This document shows, in pieces, positions 25,129-33,718 of a DNA stretch of 64,000 nt. Under the pieces are notes generated by a model, which was given only the letters and a program-made list of their open reading frames with translations, was not told the origin of the DNA and did no database searches. How positions within the stretch are numbered: position 1 is the stretch's first letter; each line of letters opens with the position of its first letter. Origin of the DNA: Pelagimonas sp. (GTDB lineage Bacteria; Pseudomonadota; Alphaproteobacteria; Rhodobacterales; Rhodobacteraceae); contig JAOASD010000036.1 of the NCBI GenBank assembly GCA_025210265.1, positions 1 through 64,000 on the forward strand, given 5' to 3'. Position numbers and translations under genes: made by a program.

Positions 25129-26706
25129 TTAGCCCATCTTGCCAGCCAGACCAGCCTCGATCAGAGTCACGGTTTCAGCCACACCATACAGCGCGATGAA
25201 CCCGCCAAAGCGCGGCCCCTGGCTTTGCCCCAGCAGCACTTCGTAAAGCGCCTTGAACCAGTCGCGCAGCGGGTCAAATTCGTGCTCTTTGCCCACGGCG
25301 AAGACAAGGCTTTGCAGGGTTTCGTCATCCGCCACCCCGTCAAAGGCCCGCAGCCGCGCGGCCAGATCTTCCATCGCCGCGCGCTCTTTGGCGTCGGGTG
25401 CGCGAAAGGTCTTGGTCGGCTTGACGAAATCCTCGTAATACTTGACCGCAAAGCCCGCGGCCTGATCCAGATCCGCATGGGTTTCCGGCGTCGCATCGGG
25501 CGCGTAACGGCGGATAAAGCCCCACATCGCGTCCTTGTCCTCGGCCCCAGCCGCCGATGCCAAGTTCAGCAGCATCGAGAACGGCACCACCATCTTGCTT
25601 TCCGGCACGTCGCCCGCATGGATATGCCAGACCGGGTTGTTCAGCTGCGCCTTCAGATCCTGCCCGTGATAGGCGCGCAGCTGCTGGTGATACTCATCCA
25701 TCGCCTTGGGAATCACATCAAAATACAGCCGCTTTGCGGTCTTGGGCTTGAGGAACATGAAATAGCTGAGGCTCTCGGTCGACGCATAGCTCAGCCATTC
25801 ATCAATCGAGATCCCGTTGCCCGAAGATTTGGAGATCTTCTGACCCTGATCATCCAGGAACAGCTCATAGGTGAAATGCTCCGGCGCTTTCACACCCAGC
25901 TTGCGACAGATGCCGTCATAGATCGGCGTGTTGGTGCTGTGATCCTTGCCATACATTTCGAAATCGACTTCCAGCGCCGCCCAGCGCGCGCCGAAATCGG
26001 GCTTCCACTGCAGTTTCACATTGCCGCCAGTGACCGGCAGGGTCCATTCCTTGCCGTCTTCGTCGTCAAAGGTGATGGTGTAATTTTCGCGGTCCACATG
26101 TTTCATCGGAACATACAGAACGCGGCCTGTCTCCGGGTGGATCGGCAGAAAGATCGAATAGGTCTGGCGGCGCTCTTCCCGCAGCGATTTCAACATGATG
26201 GCCATGATGTCATCATATTTATCGACCGCGCGCTTCAGGATCGCGTCGAACTGGCCCGAGCCATAGAATTCTGTCGCCGAATAGAATTCATAGTCAAAGC
26301 CGAACGTGTCGAGGAACCGGCGCAGCATGGCGTTGTTGTGATCGCCAAAGCTGTCATGGGTGCCAAACGGATCGGGCACGCTGGTCAGCGGCTTTTGCAG
26401 ATGTTCCTGCAGCATGTCCTGCTGCGGCACATTGCCGGGCACTTTGCGCATCCCGTCCAGATCGTCGGAAAAACAGATCAGACGGGTCGGAATATCGCTG
26501 ATCGCCTCAAAGGCGCGGCGGATCATCGTGGTGCGCAGCACCTCGCCAAAGGTGCCGATATGCGGCAGGCCGGACGGGCCATAGCCGGTTTCAAACAGCA
26601 CATAGCCCTTTTCCGGCGGAGCTTTCTCATAGCGTTTGAGAATCCGGCGCGCTTCTTCAAAGGGCCAGGCCTTGACGTTCATTGCCGTGTCGCGCAGTTC
26701 GGACAT
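25129..26706 (-). CDS. lysS: lysyl-tRNA synthetase, class I
   Basis: The 525-residue enzyme is a class I LysRS (archaeal/alphaproteobacterial type), not the common class II enzyme. Class I motifs are HIGT (about 49-52), standing for HIGH, and KISKS (about 280-290), standing for KMSKS. The Rossmann core and C-terminal alpha-helical anticodon cage are both present. It charges tRNA-Lys with lysine. The first ATG (26706) has a ribosome site (AGGAG) upstream. Alphaproteobacteria often have this form as their only LysRS, and length and motif spacing are normal. It converges with the ImmA-like gene. Confidence 0.95.
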   Translation of the reverse strand: MSELRDTAMNVKAWPFEEARRILKRYEKAPPEKGYVLFETGYGPSGLPHIGTFGEVLRTTMIRRAFEAISDIPTRLICFSDDLDGMRKVPGNVPQQDMLQEHLQKPLTSVPDPFGTHDSFGDHNNAMLRRFLDTFGFDYEFYSATEFYGSGQFDAILKRAVDKYDDIMAIMLKSLREERRQTYSIFLPIHPETGRVLYVPMKHVDRENYTITFDDEDGKEWTLPVTGGNVKLQWKPDFGARWAALEVDFEMYGKDHSTNTPIYDGICRKLGVKAPEHFTYELFLDDQGQKISKSSGNGISIDEWLSYASTESLSYFMFLKPKTAKRLYFDVIPKAMDEYHQQLRAYHGQDLKAQLNNPVWHIHAGDVPESKMVVPFSMLLNLASAAGAEDKDAMWGFIRRYAPDATPETHADLDQAAGFAVKYYEDFVKPTKTFRAPDAKERAAMEDLAARLRAFDGVADDETLQSLVFAVGKEHEFDPLRDWFKALYEVLLGQSQGPRFGGFIALYGVAETVTLIEAGLAGKMG

Positions 26707-26809
26707 TCTGAGATACTCCTGAATGGGATTCAGCGGGCTTCCTATTGCGGCAGCGATGCGGCGTCAATAAATTGGGGGGTACGCGTTGACGCATTTTGAA
26801 AGGTCCCAG

Positions 26810-27232
26810 ATGCAGGACACACCCCATCCGCTCAGCCCTCAGGATTGCCTGGTCGCCCTGATGATCACCGTTTCGGCCTCGGACGAAAATGTTCGCACCG
26901 CCGAGTTGATCAAGATCGACGGCATCGTGAACAACCTCCCGGTCTTTGCCAATTTCGATGCGGACCGCGTGCGCGTCGTGTCGGCCATGGTGTTTGACCT
27001 GATGGAACAGGAGGACGGGCTGGACGCGCTGTTTGGCCTGCTGCGCAACGATCTGCCCGAACGGCTGTATGAAACCGCCTATGCGCTGGCCTGCGATGTG
27101 GCCGCCGCCGATGGCACCCTGCGCGAGGCCGAACTGCGCCTGCTGGAAGAAATCCGCTATGAGCTGGATATCGACCGGCTGCACGCGGCGGCCATCGAAC
27201 GCGGTGCCCGCGCACGTCACATGCAGGCCTGA
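26810..27232 (+). CDS. TerB-like (tellurite resistance) protein
   Basis: The product has 140 residues in an all-helical TerB fold. Two acidic half-motifs are seen: SASDENVRTAELIKID (about 25-40) near the N-terminus and AAADGTLREAELRLLEEI (about 95-112) further on, matching the duplicated DG-x-L-xxxE pattern of TerB. Such proteins bind divalent metal and occur in tellurite resistance and in unrelated cytosolic contexts. ATG 26810 was chosen because AAAGG lies six bases upstream; an in-frame TTG upstream lacks one. No other ter gene is nearby, so the name does not imply tellurite resistance. Confidence 0.82.
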   Translation: MQDTPHPLSPQDCLVALMITVSASDENVRTAELIKIDGIVNNLPVFANFDADRVRVVSAMVFDLMEQEDGLDALFGLLRNDLPERLYETAYALACDVAAADGTLREAELRLLEEIRYELDIDRLHAAAIERGARARHMQA

Positions 27233-27253
27233 ACAAGGTCTGTTTGACCAAAA

Positions 27254-27279
27254 TGGCCACGCGCGTCTGGGCGTGGCCA
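27254..27279 (+). terminator. hairpin after the TerB-like gene
   Basis: TGGCCACGC (27254-27262) pairs with GCGTGGCCA (27271-27279). No T-run follows, so it is only a possible terminator. Confidence 0.4.
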
Positions 27280-27430
27280 GGGTCGGACACAACCGGTTTG
27301 TTTCAATTCGAAACATTTTCTGAGGGCGCGGTCAGGATTCCCTGACTGCCCTGCCTTACCCTGCTGCACGTAACGTCATCAGGACGCTGCTGTCCTATTT
27401 CGAATCTGCTACGTGAACAGGGGGGATTTC

Positions 27431-27865
27431 ATGACTTTAAATCGTTTTTACATTACGGCCCTGGGCCTCGCGATGCTGTGCTTGCTGCCCATCATGGGTG
27501 TCGCCGCGCCGCTGGTGGCCAAGGTCGATGTATCGACCCAGACCATGACCGTCATCCATAACGGAGAGGTCGCCTATACCTGGCCCGTCTCCACCGCGCG
27601 CCGGGGCAAATATACACCGCGCGGCACCTGGTCGGCCAAATGGCTGTCACGCCATCACAAATCCAGCCTGTACAACAACGCGCCCATGCCTTTTGCCATC
27701 TTTTTCAACGGCAATTACGCGATCCATGGCACCAACCAGATCAGTCGGCTTGGCCGCCCTGCCAGCGCGGGCTGCGTGCGCCTGCATCCCGATCACGCCG
27801 CACGGCTGTTTGAACTGACGCGCGCGGTTGGCAAATCCAACATGCGGGTTGTGATCGAAAACTGA
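27431..27865 (+). CDS. L,D-transpeptidase, YkuD domain
   Basis: The product has 144 residues. An N-terminal signal peptide (MTLNRFYITALGLAMLCLLPIMGVAAP) is followed by one YkuD domain with the family motif H-G-T-N (about 103) and the active-site block SAGCVRLHP (Cys at about 119). It forms or exchanges cross-links in the cell wall using tetrapeptide donors, or anchors lipoprotein to murein. The start has a perfect AGGGGGG ribosome site. It converges on a D,D-carboxypeptidase gene. Whether it makes 3-3 cross-links or lipoprotein anchors cannot be told from sequence. Confidence 0.9.
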   Translation: MTLNRFYITALGLAMLCLLPIMGVAAPLVAKVDVSTQTMTVIHNGEVAYTWPVSTARRGKYTPRGTWSAKWLSRHHKSSLYNNAPMPFAIFFNGNYAIHGTNQISRLGRPASAGCVRLHPDHAARLFELTRAVGKSNMRVVIEN

Positions 27866-27917
27866 ACCTGCGGTTTCGGCAGATCCAAGCCCGACCTCTG
27901 GCGCACCGCGCCGGAGG

Positions 27918-29426
27918 TCATGTGCCGTATAGCACGCCCCAGCGTTCAATCAGCGCCTGCTGCAGCGTCTTGGCCCGCACATTCCACGCTTTGCCGCCTT
28001 GGGGGCGTTCCCGCTCGGCGACGCTCAGCTTGGACCGGCGGTCCAAATCGGCGGTGAAAATCGCAAAGACCAGCTCGCGCCCATCGGGCAGATCCACATA
28101 GCCCGCCAGCCCGCTGACAAAATTCAGTGTCCCGGTTTTGGCCAGAACCTGCAGCGGATGGTCCTTGATCACCCGGCGCTGTTTGTCCCGCATAGAGAAC
28201 TTTTTCAGTAGCGGTTTCAGGGCGGTCTCGCGCCGCAGCCCCTGCAGCGCCAACATCATGTCCCGCGCGCTGATCCGGCTTTTCGCGCCCAGCCCGGAAT
28301 GGTCGACCAGCGCAAGCGACTGCAATCCGAACCGGGTCTTGGCCCAGCGGTTCATCTCTCCGGCGGAATCACGCAGGGAATTTGGCCGCGATCCACGCCG
28401 CACAGCCGTGGCCGTCAGACCCACAACCTCGGCCGTCAGGTTATTGGAATATTTCAACATATCGCGCAGAACCTCATCCAGAGGCGCGCTAAGATGCCGG
28501 GCCAGCTGCGCCCCCTTTGGCGCCGCGCGCCCGGCCAGTTTCACCCCACCAATGGTGATACCATAGGATTTTAGGAAACCCTGCAGCAGTTCCCCCGCAT
28601 AAAGTTCAGGCTTGCGCACCGGCAACCACCGCGACCCGCCATCGCCCAGCGCATTGCGCGCCACGCTCCAGTTGTCGCGCCCGCCCTTATCCTCATAGGT
28701 GTAAATCGGCAGGCTGCGCGGGGCGACGACCATCTTGGCAAAGCGCACATCCGGGCGGTGTTTCGCAGACCGCCCCTGCATGGTCACGTTATACGCGCCC
28801 CCGGCCTTGCGCCATTCAAAATGCACCCGGTTGAAATTCACATTCAGCCCAGACACCGCCGGGCTATAGCCCACGTGATCGGGCTGTTCCCGGTCGATCC
28901 GGTCGATCCGGGGCAAGGCATCGCCCCAAACCAGCAGGTTCCCGGTCACGCGGGTCACGCCCGCGGCCTTTACCTGTGCTGCCAGATCCGCCAGCGCATC
29001 GGTATCCAGCGTCGGATCCCCGCCCCCGGCAAGAATCAGATCGCCCTTTAGCACCCCATTTGAAACCAGCCCACCGGCCAGAACCCGCGTGGCAAACCGG
29101 TGCTGCGCGCCCAGCGCCTCCAGCGCATAGGCGGCGGTCAGCGCCTTGGCAACGCTGGCAGGAGGCATACTGATACCGGGGTTATGTTCCTCCAGCAGCG
29201 ACCCATCGCTGAGATCCGCCACCGCAAAGCCCACCTGCCCGTTCAGACGGGCCTTGGCGATCAGCTCTTCGGCGGGGCTTTGCAGGCGTTTGACCAGATC
29301 GCTATTGCGCGCCTTTGGCCGCAGCGAAGTTTCCGGTGCGGCGGCCTTCAATGGCCAGGCAACGGCACCGGCAGTCGCCGCAATCGCGGCACTCAGGAAA
29401 TGGCGTCTCGAAATACGGTTCGTCAT
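27918..29426 (-). CDS. dacB: D-alanyl-D-alanine carboxypeptidase/endopeptidase (PBP4, S13 family)
   Basis: This 502-residue penicillin-binding protein has the active-site triad S-V-A-K (about residue 90), S-N-N (about 330) and K-T-G (about 430) in the S13 order and spacing, with the large inserted domain between the first two. It trims pentapeptide side chains or cleaves 4-3 cross-links. The N-terminus carries a twin-arginine signal (SRRHFLSAAIAATAGAVAWP), so export is probably by the Tat route, unusual for a PBP4 although found in alphaproteobacteria. ATG 29426 is chosen since the signal begins there. It converges with the YkuD gene. Confidence 0.92.
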   Translation of the reverse strand: MTNRISRRHFLSAAIAATAGAVAWPLKAAAPETSLRPKARNSDLVKRLQSPAEELIAKARLNGQVGFAVADLSDGSLLEEHNPGISMPPASVAKALTAAYALEALGAQHRFATRVLAGGLVSNGVLKGDLILAGGGDPTLDTDALADLAAQVKAAGVTRVTGNLLVWGDALPRIDRIDREQPDHVGYSPAVSGLNVNFNRVHFEWRKAGGAYNVTMQGRSAKHRPDVRFAKMVVAPRSLPIYTYEDKGGRDNWSVARNALGDGGSRWLPVRKPELYAGELLQGFLKSYGITIGGVKLAGRAAPKGAQLARHLSAPLDEVLRDMLKYSNNLTAEVVGLTATAVRRGSRPNSLRDSAGEMNRWAKTRFGLQSLALVDHSGLGAKSRISARDMMLALQGLRRETALKPLLKKFSMRDKQRRVIKDHPLQVLAKTGTLNFVSGLAGYVDLPDGRELVFAIFTADLDRRSKLSVAERERPQGGKAWNVRAKTLQQALIERWGVLYGT

Positions 29427-29513
29427 AGGATGATCTAAGCGAATGGGCGCGCCGCTGGCAACCAAACAAGATCGTATTTTCCTACAACTTTCCGTATCTT
29501 CAACAATACACGC

Positions 29514-30107
29514 CTAGCGTTGCCATTGCCCCGCTGCACGCAACTTTGAAGAGCTAAGCGCCACCATCGGCATGTTCAAAAAGCACCATTTTGGAGCTAT
29601 AACCAACGCCAAGCCGGTGGCAGCCCCCGCAGGCAGGCGCGCGCCGCGATAGATTCGCGCCGCCTTACCGTTTAACGCGGCCATGCGATCCCCAGGCCGG
29701 GCCAGCACCCCCACAGGCACATGATCCATGATGTCCCGCCAATCCTGCCAGCGATGCAGCTGGGCCAGATTATCCGCCCCCATCAGCCAGACAAAGCGCA
29801 CGCCGCGATGCTGTTCCCGCAGCAGGCGCAGCGTATCCGCCGTGTACCGGCTGCCTGCACGCGCCTCAAAATCGCTGACGGACAGGCAGGGATGGCCCGC
29901 CTGCACATCGCGCGCCGCCACCATGCGCCGCGCCATCGCTGCCGGGGCATCCGCCTTTAAAGGATTGCCCGGACTGACCAGCCAGACAACATGATCCAGC
30001 CCAAACCGTTTCAACGCCTCGCGCGACAAATGCAGATGCCCCTGATGCGGGGGGTCAAAGCTCCCCCCCAGCAGGCCAACCCGCATTCCCGGCCGCAACA
30101 GCACCAT
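29514..30107 (-). CDS. nadD: nicotinate-nucleotide adenylyltransferase
   Basis: The 197-residue product is of normal length. It has the nucleotidyltransferase motif GLLGGSFDPPHQGHLHLS (about 11-28) and a C-terminal LSSSKLRA, close to the family's S-S-T-x-x-R. It couples nicotinate mononucleotide and ATP to deaminoNAD in NAD synthesis. In many alphaproteobacteria nadD sits beside rsfS and rlmH, which are not here. It is divergent from ettA. A second start at 30086 (MRVGLLGG) is possible and would still keep all motifs. Confidence 0.93.
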   Translation of the reverse strand: MVLLRPGMRVGLLGGSFDPPHQGHLHLSREALKRFGLDHVVWLVSPGNPLKADAPAAMARRMVAARDVQAGHPCLSVSDFEARAGSRYTADTLRLLREQHRGVRFVWLMGADNLAQLHRWQDWRDIMDHVPVGVLARPGDRMAALNGKAARIYRGARLPAGAATGLALVIAPKWCFLNMPMVALSSSKLRAAGQWQR

Positions 30108-30283
30108 GCCAATCCCTTTGTCACAAACGGCCCAACCGGCCCCTTACGCCCAGCAATAGGCCCACCGGCGTCGCGCTTCAACTCATCCGCGCTTTCGCCC
30201 CTGCGCATCACACTGGCCGATTGCACCGGGGCGCGCGCTGCGCTACTCCCCTCGGGTCGAACCAGCAGGACGGAGTTTGGATC

Positions 30284-31939
30284 ATGGCCGCGTACCAATA
30301 TGTCTATCACATGGATGGTGTTTCCAAGACCTATCCGGGTGGAAAAAAATGCTTTGAAAACATTCGCCTGAGCTTCCTGCCCGGCGTGAAAATCGGTGTT
30401 GTGGGCGTCAACGGCGCCGGTAAATCGACCCTGATGAAGATCATGGCGGGAATCGACAAGGATTTCTCGGGTGAGGCCTGGGCGGCTGAGGGTGCAAAGG
30501 TTGGCTATCTCCCGCAGGAGCCCCAGCTGGACGAAACCCTGACTGTGCGGGAAAACGTCATGCTGGGCGTGGCCGAAAAAAAGGCCAAGATGGACCGGTT
30601 CAACGAACTGGCGATGAATTACAGCGACGAAACCGCCGACGAAATGGCGCAGCTGCAGGACGAAATCGACGCCAACAACCTGTGGGATCTGGACAGCCAG
30701 ATTGACGTCGCCATGGAGGCCCTGCGCTGCCCCGCCGATGATGCCGATGTGTCGTCGCTATCTGGTGGTGAAAAGCGTCGCGTCGCCCTGTGCAAACTGC
30801 TGCTCGAAGCGCCCGACATGCTGCTGCTGGACGAACCGACCAACCACCTGGACGCGGAAACCATCGCCTGGCTGCAAAACCACCTGATCGAATATAAAGG
30901 CACCTGCCTGATCATCACCCACGATCGTTACTTCCTGGATGACATCACCGGCTGGATCCTGGAACTGGATCGCGGCCGCGGCATTCCTTACGAGGGCAAC
31001 TACTCCGCCTGGCTGGAACAGAAAGCCAAGCGCCTGCAGCAAGAGGCCCGCGAAGACAAGGCCAAGCAGAAAACCCTGGAACGCGAGCTGGAATGGATGC
31101 AGCAGGGCGCCAAGGCGCGTCAGGCCAAATCCAAAGCCCGTATTGCCGCCTATGAGGAAATGGCTGGCCAGTCCGAGCGCGAAAAAATCACCCGCGCTCA
31201 GATCGTTATCCCCAACGGTCCGCGCCTTGGCAGCAAGGTGATCGAGGTCGAGGGCCTGCAAAAAGCCATGGGCGACAAGCTGTTGATCGAAGATCTCAGC
31301 TTTTCGCTGCCGCCGGGCGGCATTGTTGGTGTGATCGGCCCGAACGGTGCCGGTAAATCGACCCTGTTCAAAATGCTGACTGGTCAGGAAACCCCTGATG
31401 CGGGCAGCGTCGAACTGGGCGACACCGTGCAGCTGTCTTATGTGGACCAGTCGCGCGACGATCTGGCCGACAATGACACCGTATGGGAGGCCATCACCGG
31501 CGGGGCCGAGCTGATCAAACTGGGCGATGCCGAGGTCAACAGCCGCGCCTATTGCTCCTCCTTCAACTTCAAGGGTGGCGATCAGCAGAAACCGGTCAGC
31601 AAACTGTCCGGTGGTGAACGCAACCGCGTGCACATGGCCCGCCTGCTGAAAGAGGGCGGCAACGTGCTGCTGCTCGACGAACCGACCAACGACCTGGACG
31701 TCGAAACGCTCCGCGCCCTCGAAGACGCCCTGACAGACTTCGCCGGCTGCGCGGTTGTGATCTCGCACGACCGTTTCTTCCTCGACCGGATCTGTACACA
31801 TATCCTGGCGTTTGAGGGCGAGGCGCATGTGGAATGGTTCGAGGGCAACTTCGAAGACTACGAAGAAGACAAGAAACGCCGCCTCGGCGACGCCGCGCTG
31901 GAACCGACACGGGTGAAGTTCAAGAAATTCGTCAGGTAG
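30284..31939 (+). CDS. ettA: energy-dependent translational throttle protein EttA (ABC-F)
   Basis: A 551-residue ABC-F protein with two ATPase cassettes and no membrane segment. Walker A motifs are GVNGAGKST (about 41-49) and GPNGAGKST (about 350-358). Signatures are LSGGEKRR and LSGGERNR, with Walker B LLLDEPTNHLD and LLLDEPTNDLD. The P-site-tRNA-interacting linker (about 255-310) is helical and rich in Lys, Arg and Gln. It binds the ribosomal E site and gates the first elongation step by ATP/ADP ratio. It ends at TAG 31937-31939; the next gene continues in the same frame with no gap, which is unusual. Confidence 0.95.
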   Translation: MAAYQYVYHMDGVSKTYPGGKKCFENIRLSFLPGVKIGVVGVNGAGKSTLMKIMAGIDKDFSGEAWAAEGAKVGYLPQEPQLDETLTVRENVMLGVAEKKAKMDRFNELAMNYSDETADEMAQLQDEIDANNLWDLDSQIDVAMEALRCPADDADVSSLSGGEKRRVALCKLLLEAPDMLLLDEPTNHLDAETIAWLQNHLIEYKGTCLIITHDRYFLDDITGWILELDRGRGIPYEGNYSAWLEQKAKRLQQEAREDKAKQKTLERELEWMQQGAKARQAKSKARIAAYEEMAGQSEREKITRAQIVIPNGPRLGSKVIEVEGLQKAMGDKLLIEDLSFSLPPGGIVGVIGPNGAGKSTLFKMLTGQETPDAGSVELGDTVQLSYVDQSRDDLADNDTVWEAITGGAELIKLGDAEVNSRAYCSSFNFKGGDQQKPVSKLSGGERNRVHMARLLKEGGNVLLLDEPTNDLDVETLRALEDALTDFAGCAVVISHDRFFLDRICTHILAFEGEAHVEWFEGNFEDYEEDKKRRLGDAALEPTRVKFKKFVR

Positions 31940-31954
31940 GAAAGGGTCAGAGCA

Positions 31955-32758
31955 CTGGACGAGTACTTTGTTTACATAGACGAAGCAGGCGACGAAGGTT
32001 TCGGAAAACTGCGCAATTCTCAGAGTGGAGGCCAGTCTCAATGGCTTCTGCTCGGTGGAATCGTTGTGACCAAAGATAATGATCGATTGCTTCCGAAATG
32101 GCGCAATGACATTCTCGATCAATTCCCCCTTCGTCGCAAAAGAGACCTACATTTTCGCAATCTCAAACACGACCAGAAAGTCGTTGCCTGTAGAAGCCTG
32201 TCTGCACAGCCGTTTGGCACCTGCATCGTGGCATCGTACAAACCAACGCTGCTCGACTTAGACCCGCAAAAATTAGAAATTTTCAAACAGAAGGGGCATT
32301 TATACAACTATCTCGTTCGACTACTGCTAGAGCGTGTTACTGAGGCCTGTGTACGCAAGAGCGCAATCCATGGACGCAAATGCAAAGTTTTGGTGACATT
32401 CTCCAAGCGAAGTGGCACCGACTATGAGGTAATGAGAGACTACCTGTTTCTCATGCGCGATGATCGAGAGAAGCTAGTGCCTAAACGATCGATAAACTGG
32501 AGCGCCTTGAATCCCGAAGATGTCCGAGTCGAGGATCACTCTAACAGGGCTGGTCTCCAAATTGCGGACGTTGCAACAAGTGCAACACATAATGCGCTCG
32601 AAACGAATATTTATGGCGATACAGAACCACGCTATGCAACATTACTTCGAAATCGCTTCTTGAGAGAAAACGGACGCGTGAGCAACTGCGGCCTCACCAT
32701 AGTGCCGTACAGCACCTCGATCCCCAAAATCGCAAAAGAATTTGCGTCGAACCTCTGA
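31955..32758 (+). CDS. DUF3800-family protein with no standard start codon
   Basis: The conserved N-terminal motif (YFVYIDEAGDEG, from base 31964) is open in frame from the ettA TAG but has no ATG, GTG or TTG before it. The first standard start in this frame is GTG 32066, which would remove the motif. CTG 31955 with GGAAAGGG (31939-31946) upstream is the best candidate. The 267-residue product has the acidic DE...D pattern and a late HSNRAGLQIADVATSATHNALE (about 190-210), which fits the RNase-H-like fold proposed for DUF3800. Such genes recur near phage-defence loci. Base use is AT-richer than the flanks. TAG readthrough or a decayed 5' end are alternatives. Confidence 0.6.
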   Translation: MDEYFVYIDEAGDEGFGKLRNSQSGGQSQWLLLGGIVVTKDNDRLLPKWRNDILDQFPLRRKRDLHFRNLKHDQKVVACRSLSAQPFGTCIVASYKPTLLDLDPQKLEIFKQKGHLYNYLVRLLLERVTEACVRKSAIHGRKCKVLVTFSKRSGTDYEVMRDYLFLMRDDREKLVPKRSINWSALNPEDVRVEDHSNRAGLQIADVATSATHNALETNIYGDTEPRYATLLRNRFLRENGRVSNCGLTIVPYSTSIPKIAKEFASNL

Positions 32759-33097
32759 GTGAAGGCGCGGGCCCTTGGATCCTGTTTCACGCCGCTCAGG
32801 ACGCTGCCGCAATCAAGCAACTCGGATTTCTTCCAACGCATGCCCGCATGCACAATGTATGCTTATAAACGTAAAGTTTCAATGAAAGATCACAGTGCAT
32901 CATGATTTTGCGGCTTCAAACGTGAAATGCGCATGCGCTAGCTTGCCCCACATCCTCCCCTCTGCCATACCTGTCCGCGCTACGTTACCACTATCGCCTA
33001 CCCTGTCTCCGTATCTGGTGTCAGCGCAATCGATACTGCTCTGACTTTGCCAGGCCGCAGCACCTCCGCGTGCGGCACAGATCTAGGAGACATCACG
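32759..33097 (+). promoter_or_regulatory. intergenic region and probable long 5' leader of the cold shock gene
   Basis: This 339-base gap has no gene-like frame. Cold shock mRNAs in bacteria often carry a long structured leader, so the last 100 bases or so may be leader of csp. TATGCTTATAAACGTAAAG (about 32859-32878) is the most promoter-like AT-rich part but cannot be assigned a -35 with confidence. GCCGCAGCACCTCCGCGTGCGGC (33054-33076) can form a hairpin just before the ribosome site TAGGAG. Confidence 0.4.
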
Positions 33098-33304
33098 ATG
33101 GCCACTGGCACCGTGAAATGGTTCAACACCACCAAAGGCTACGGCTTCATTCAACCGGATGAAGGCGGCAAGGACGTGTTCGTGCACATCAGCGCGGTCG
33201 AGCGTTCCGGCCTGACCGGCCTCGCCGACAACCAGAAGATCAGCTACGAGCTGCGCGAAGGTCGTGACGGCAAAGTGTCCGCCAGCGACCTCGAGCTGCT
33301 GTAA
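33098..33304 (+). CDS. cspA: cold shock protein
   Basis: This 68-residue CSD-fold protein has RNP1 KGYGFI (about 13-18) and RNP2 VFVHI (about 29-33), each with the aromatic residues that stack on single-stranded RNA or DNA. It is a chaperone of mRNA structure at low temperature or in stationary phase; paralogues are usual in this group. ATG 33098 has TAGGAG eight bases upstream. It is a single-gene unit and converges on the thioesterase gene. Confidence 0.95.
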   Translation: MATGTVKWFNTTKGYGFIQPDEGGKDVFVHISAVERSGLTGLADNQKISYELREGRDGKVSASDLELL

Positions 33305-33313
33305 GCGCGAAAT

Positions 33314-33718
33314 TCAGGCCTCGCCCACCGGAAGATCCGGCACCGGGCGGGGCCGCCCCTCCTCATTGATCGCCACATAGGTAAAGACACCCTCGGTGAC
33401 CTTTTCCCGTGTCCCCACGCGATCACGCAGCGCCCAGGCCTCCAGACCAATCGCCATTGAGGTCCGGCCAACCCGCGCCACCCAGGCATAGATGCACAGC
33501 ACGTCCCCGACCTGCACAGGCCGGATGAATTTCATTGCGTCCACGGCCACGGTTGTCACCCGGCCCTGCGCGCGCTGACCGGCGACGATGCCGCTGGCGA
33601 TATCCATCTGTGCCAGCACCCAGCCGCCAAAGATGTCACCATTCACATTCACATCCGCGGGCATGGCCAGTGTGCGCAGGGTCAGTTCGCCCCTGGGCTC
33701 TTCGATCTGGTCGCTCAT
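33314..33718 (-). CDS. acyl-CoA thioesterase, YciA-like hotdog
   Basis: The 134-residue hotdog protein has the YciA/Acot pattern: LAMPADVNVNGDIFGGWVLAQMDIASGIVA (about 17-46), where D/N near GDIFGGW is catalytic, followed by the strand VTTVAVDAMKFIRPVQVGDVL. It hydrolyses short to long acyl-CoAs. Start ATG 33718 overlaps the stop of the upstream aminopeptidase gene (ATGA), so the two are coupled. A longer start at 33730 lacks support. No metabolic link to the peptidase is evident. Confidence 0.88.
   Translation of the reverse strand: MSDQIEEPRGELTLRTLAMPADVNVNGDIFGGWVLAQMDIASGIVAGQRAQGRVTTVAVDAMKFIRPVQVGDVLCIYAWVARVGRTSMAIGLEAWALRDRVGTREKVTEGVFTYVAINEEGRPRPVPDLPVGEA

Noticed and set aside
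25129-26706. Archaeal horizontal transfer of lysyl-tRNA synthetase as a recent event
   Set aside because: Class I LysRS is standard in many alphaproteobacteria, and base composition here matches the flanks.
26810-27232. A tellurite resistance system
   Set aside because: Only a TerB-like protein is present. The terZACDEF genes are absent, and TerB folds occur widely in other roles.
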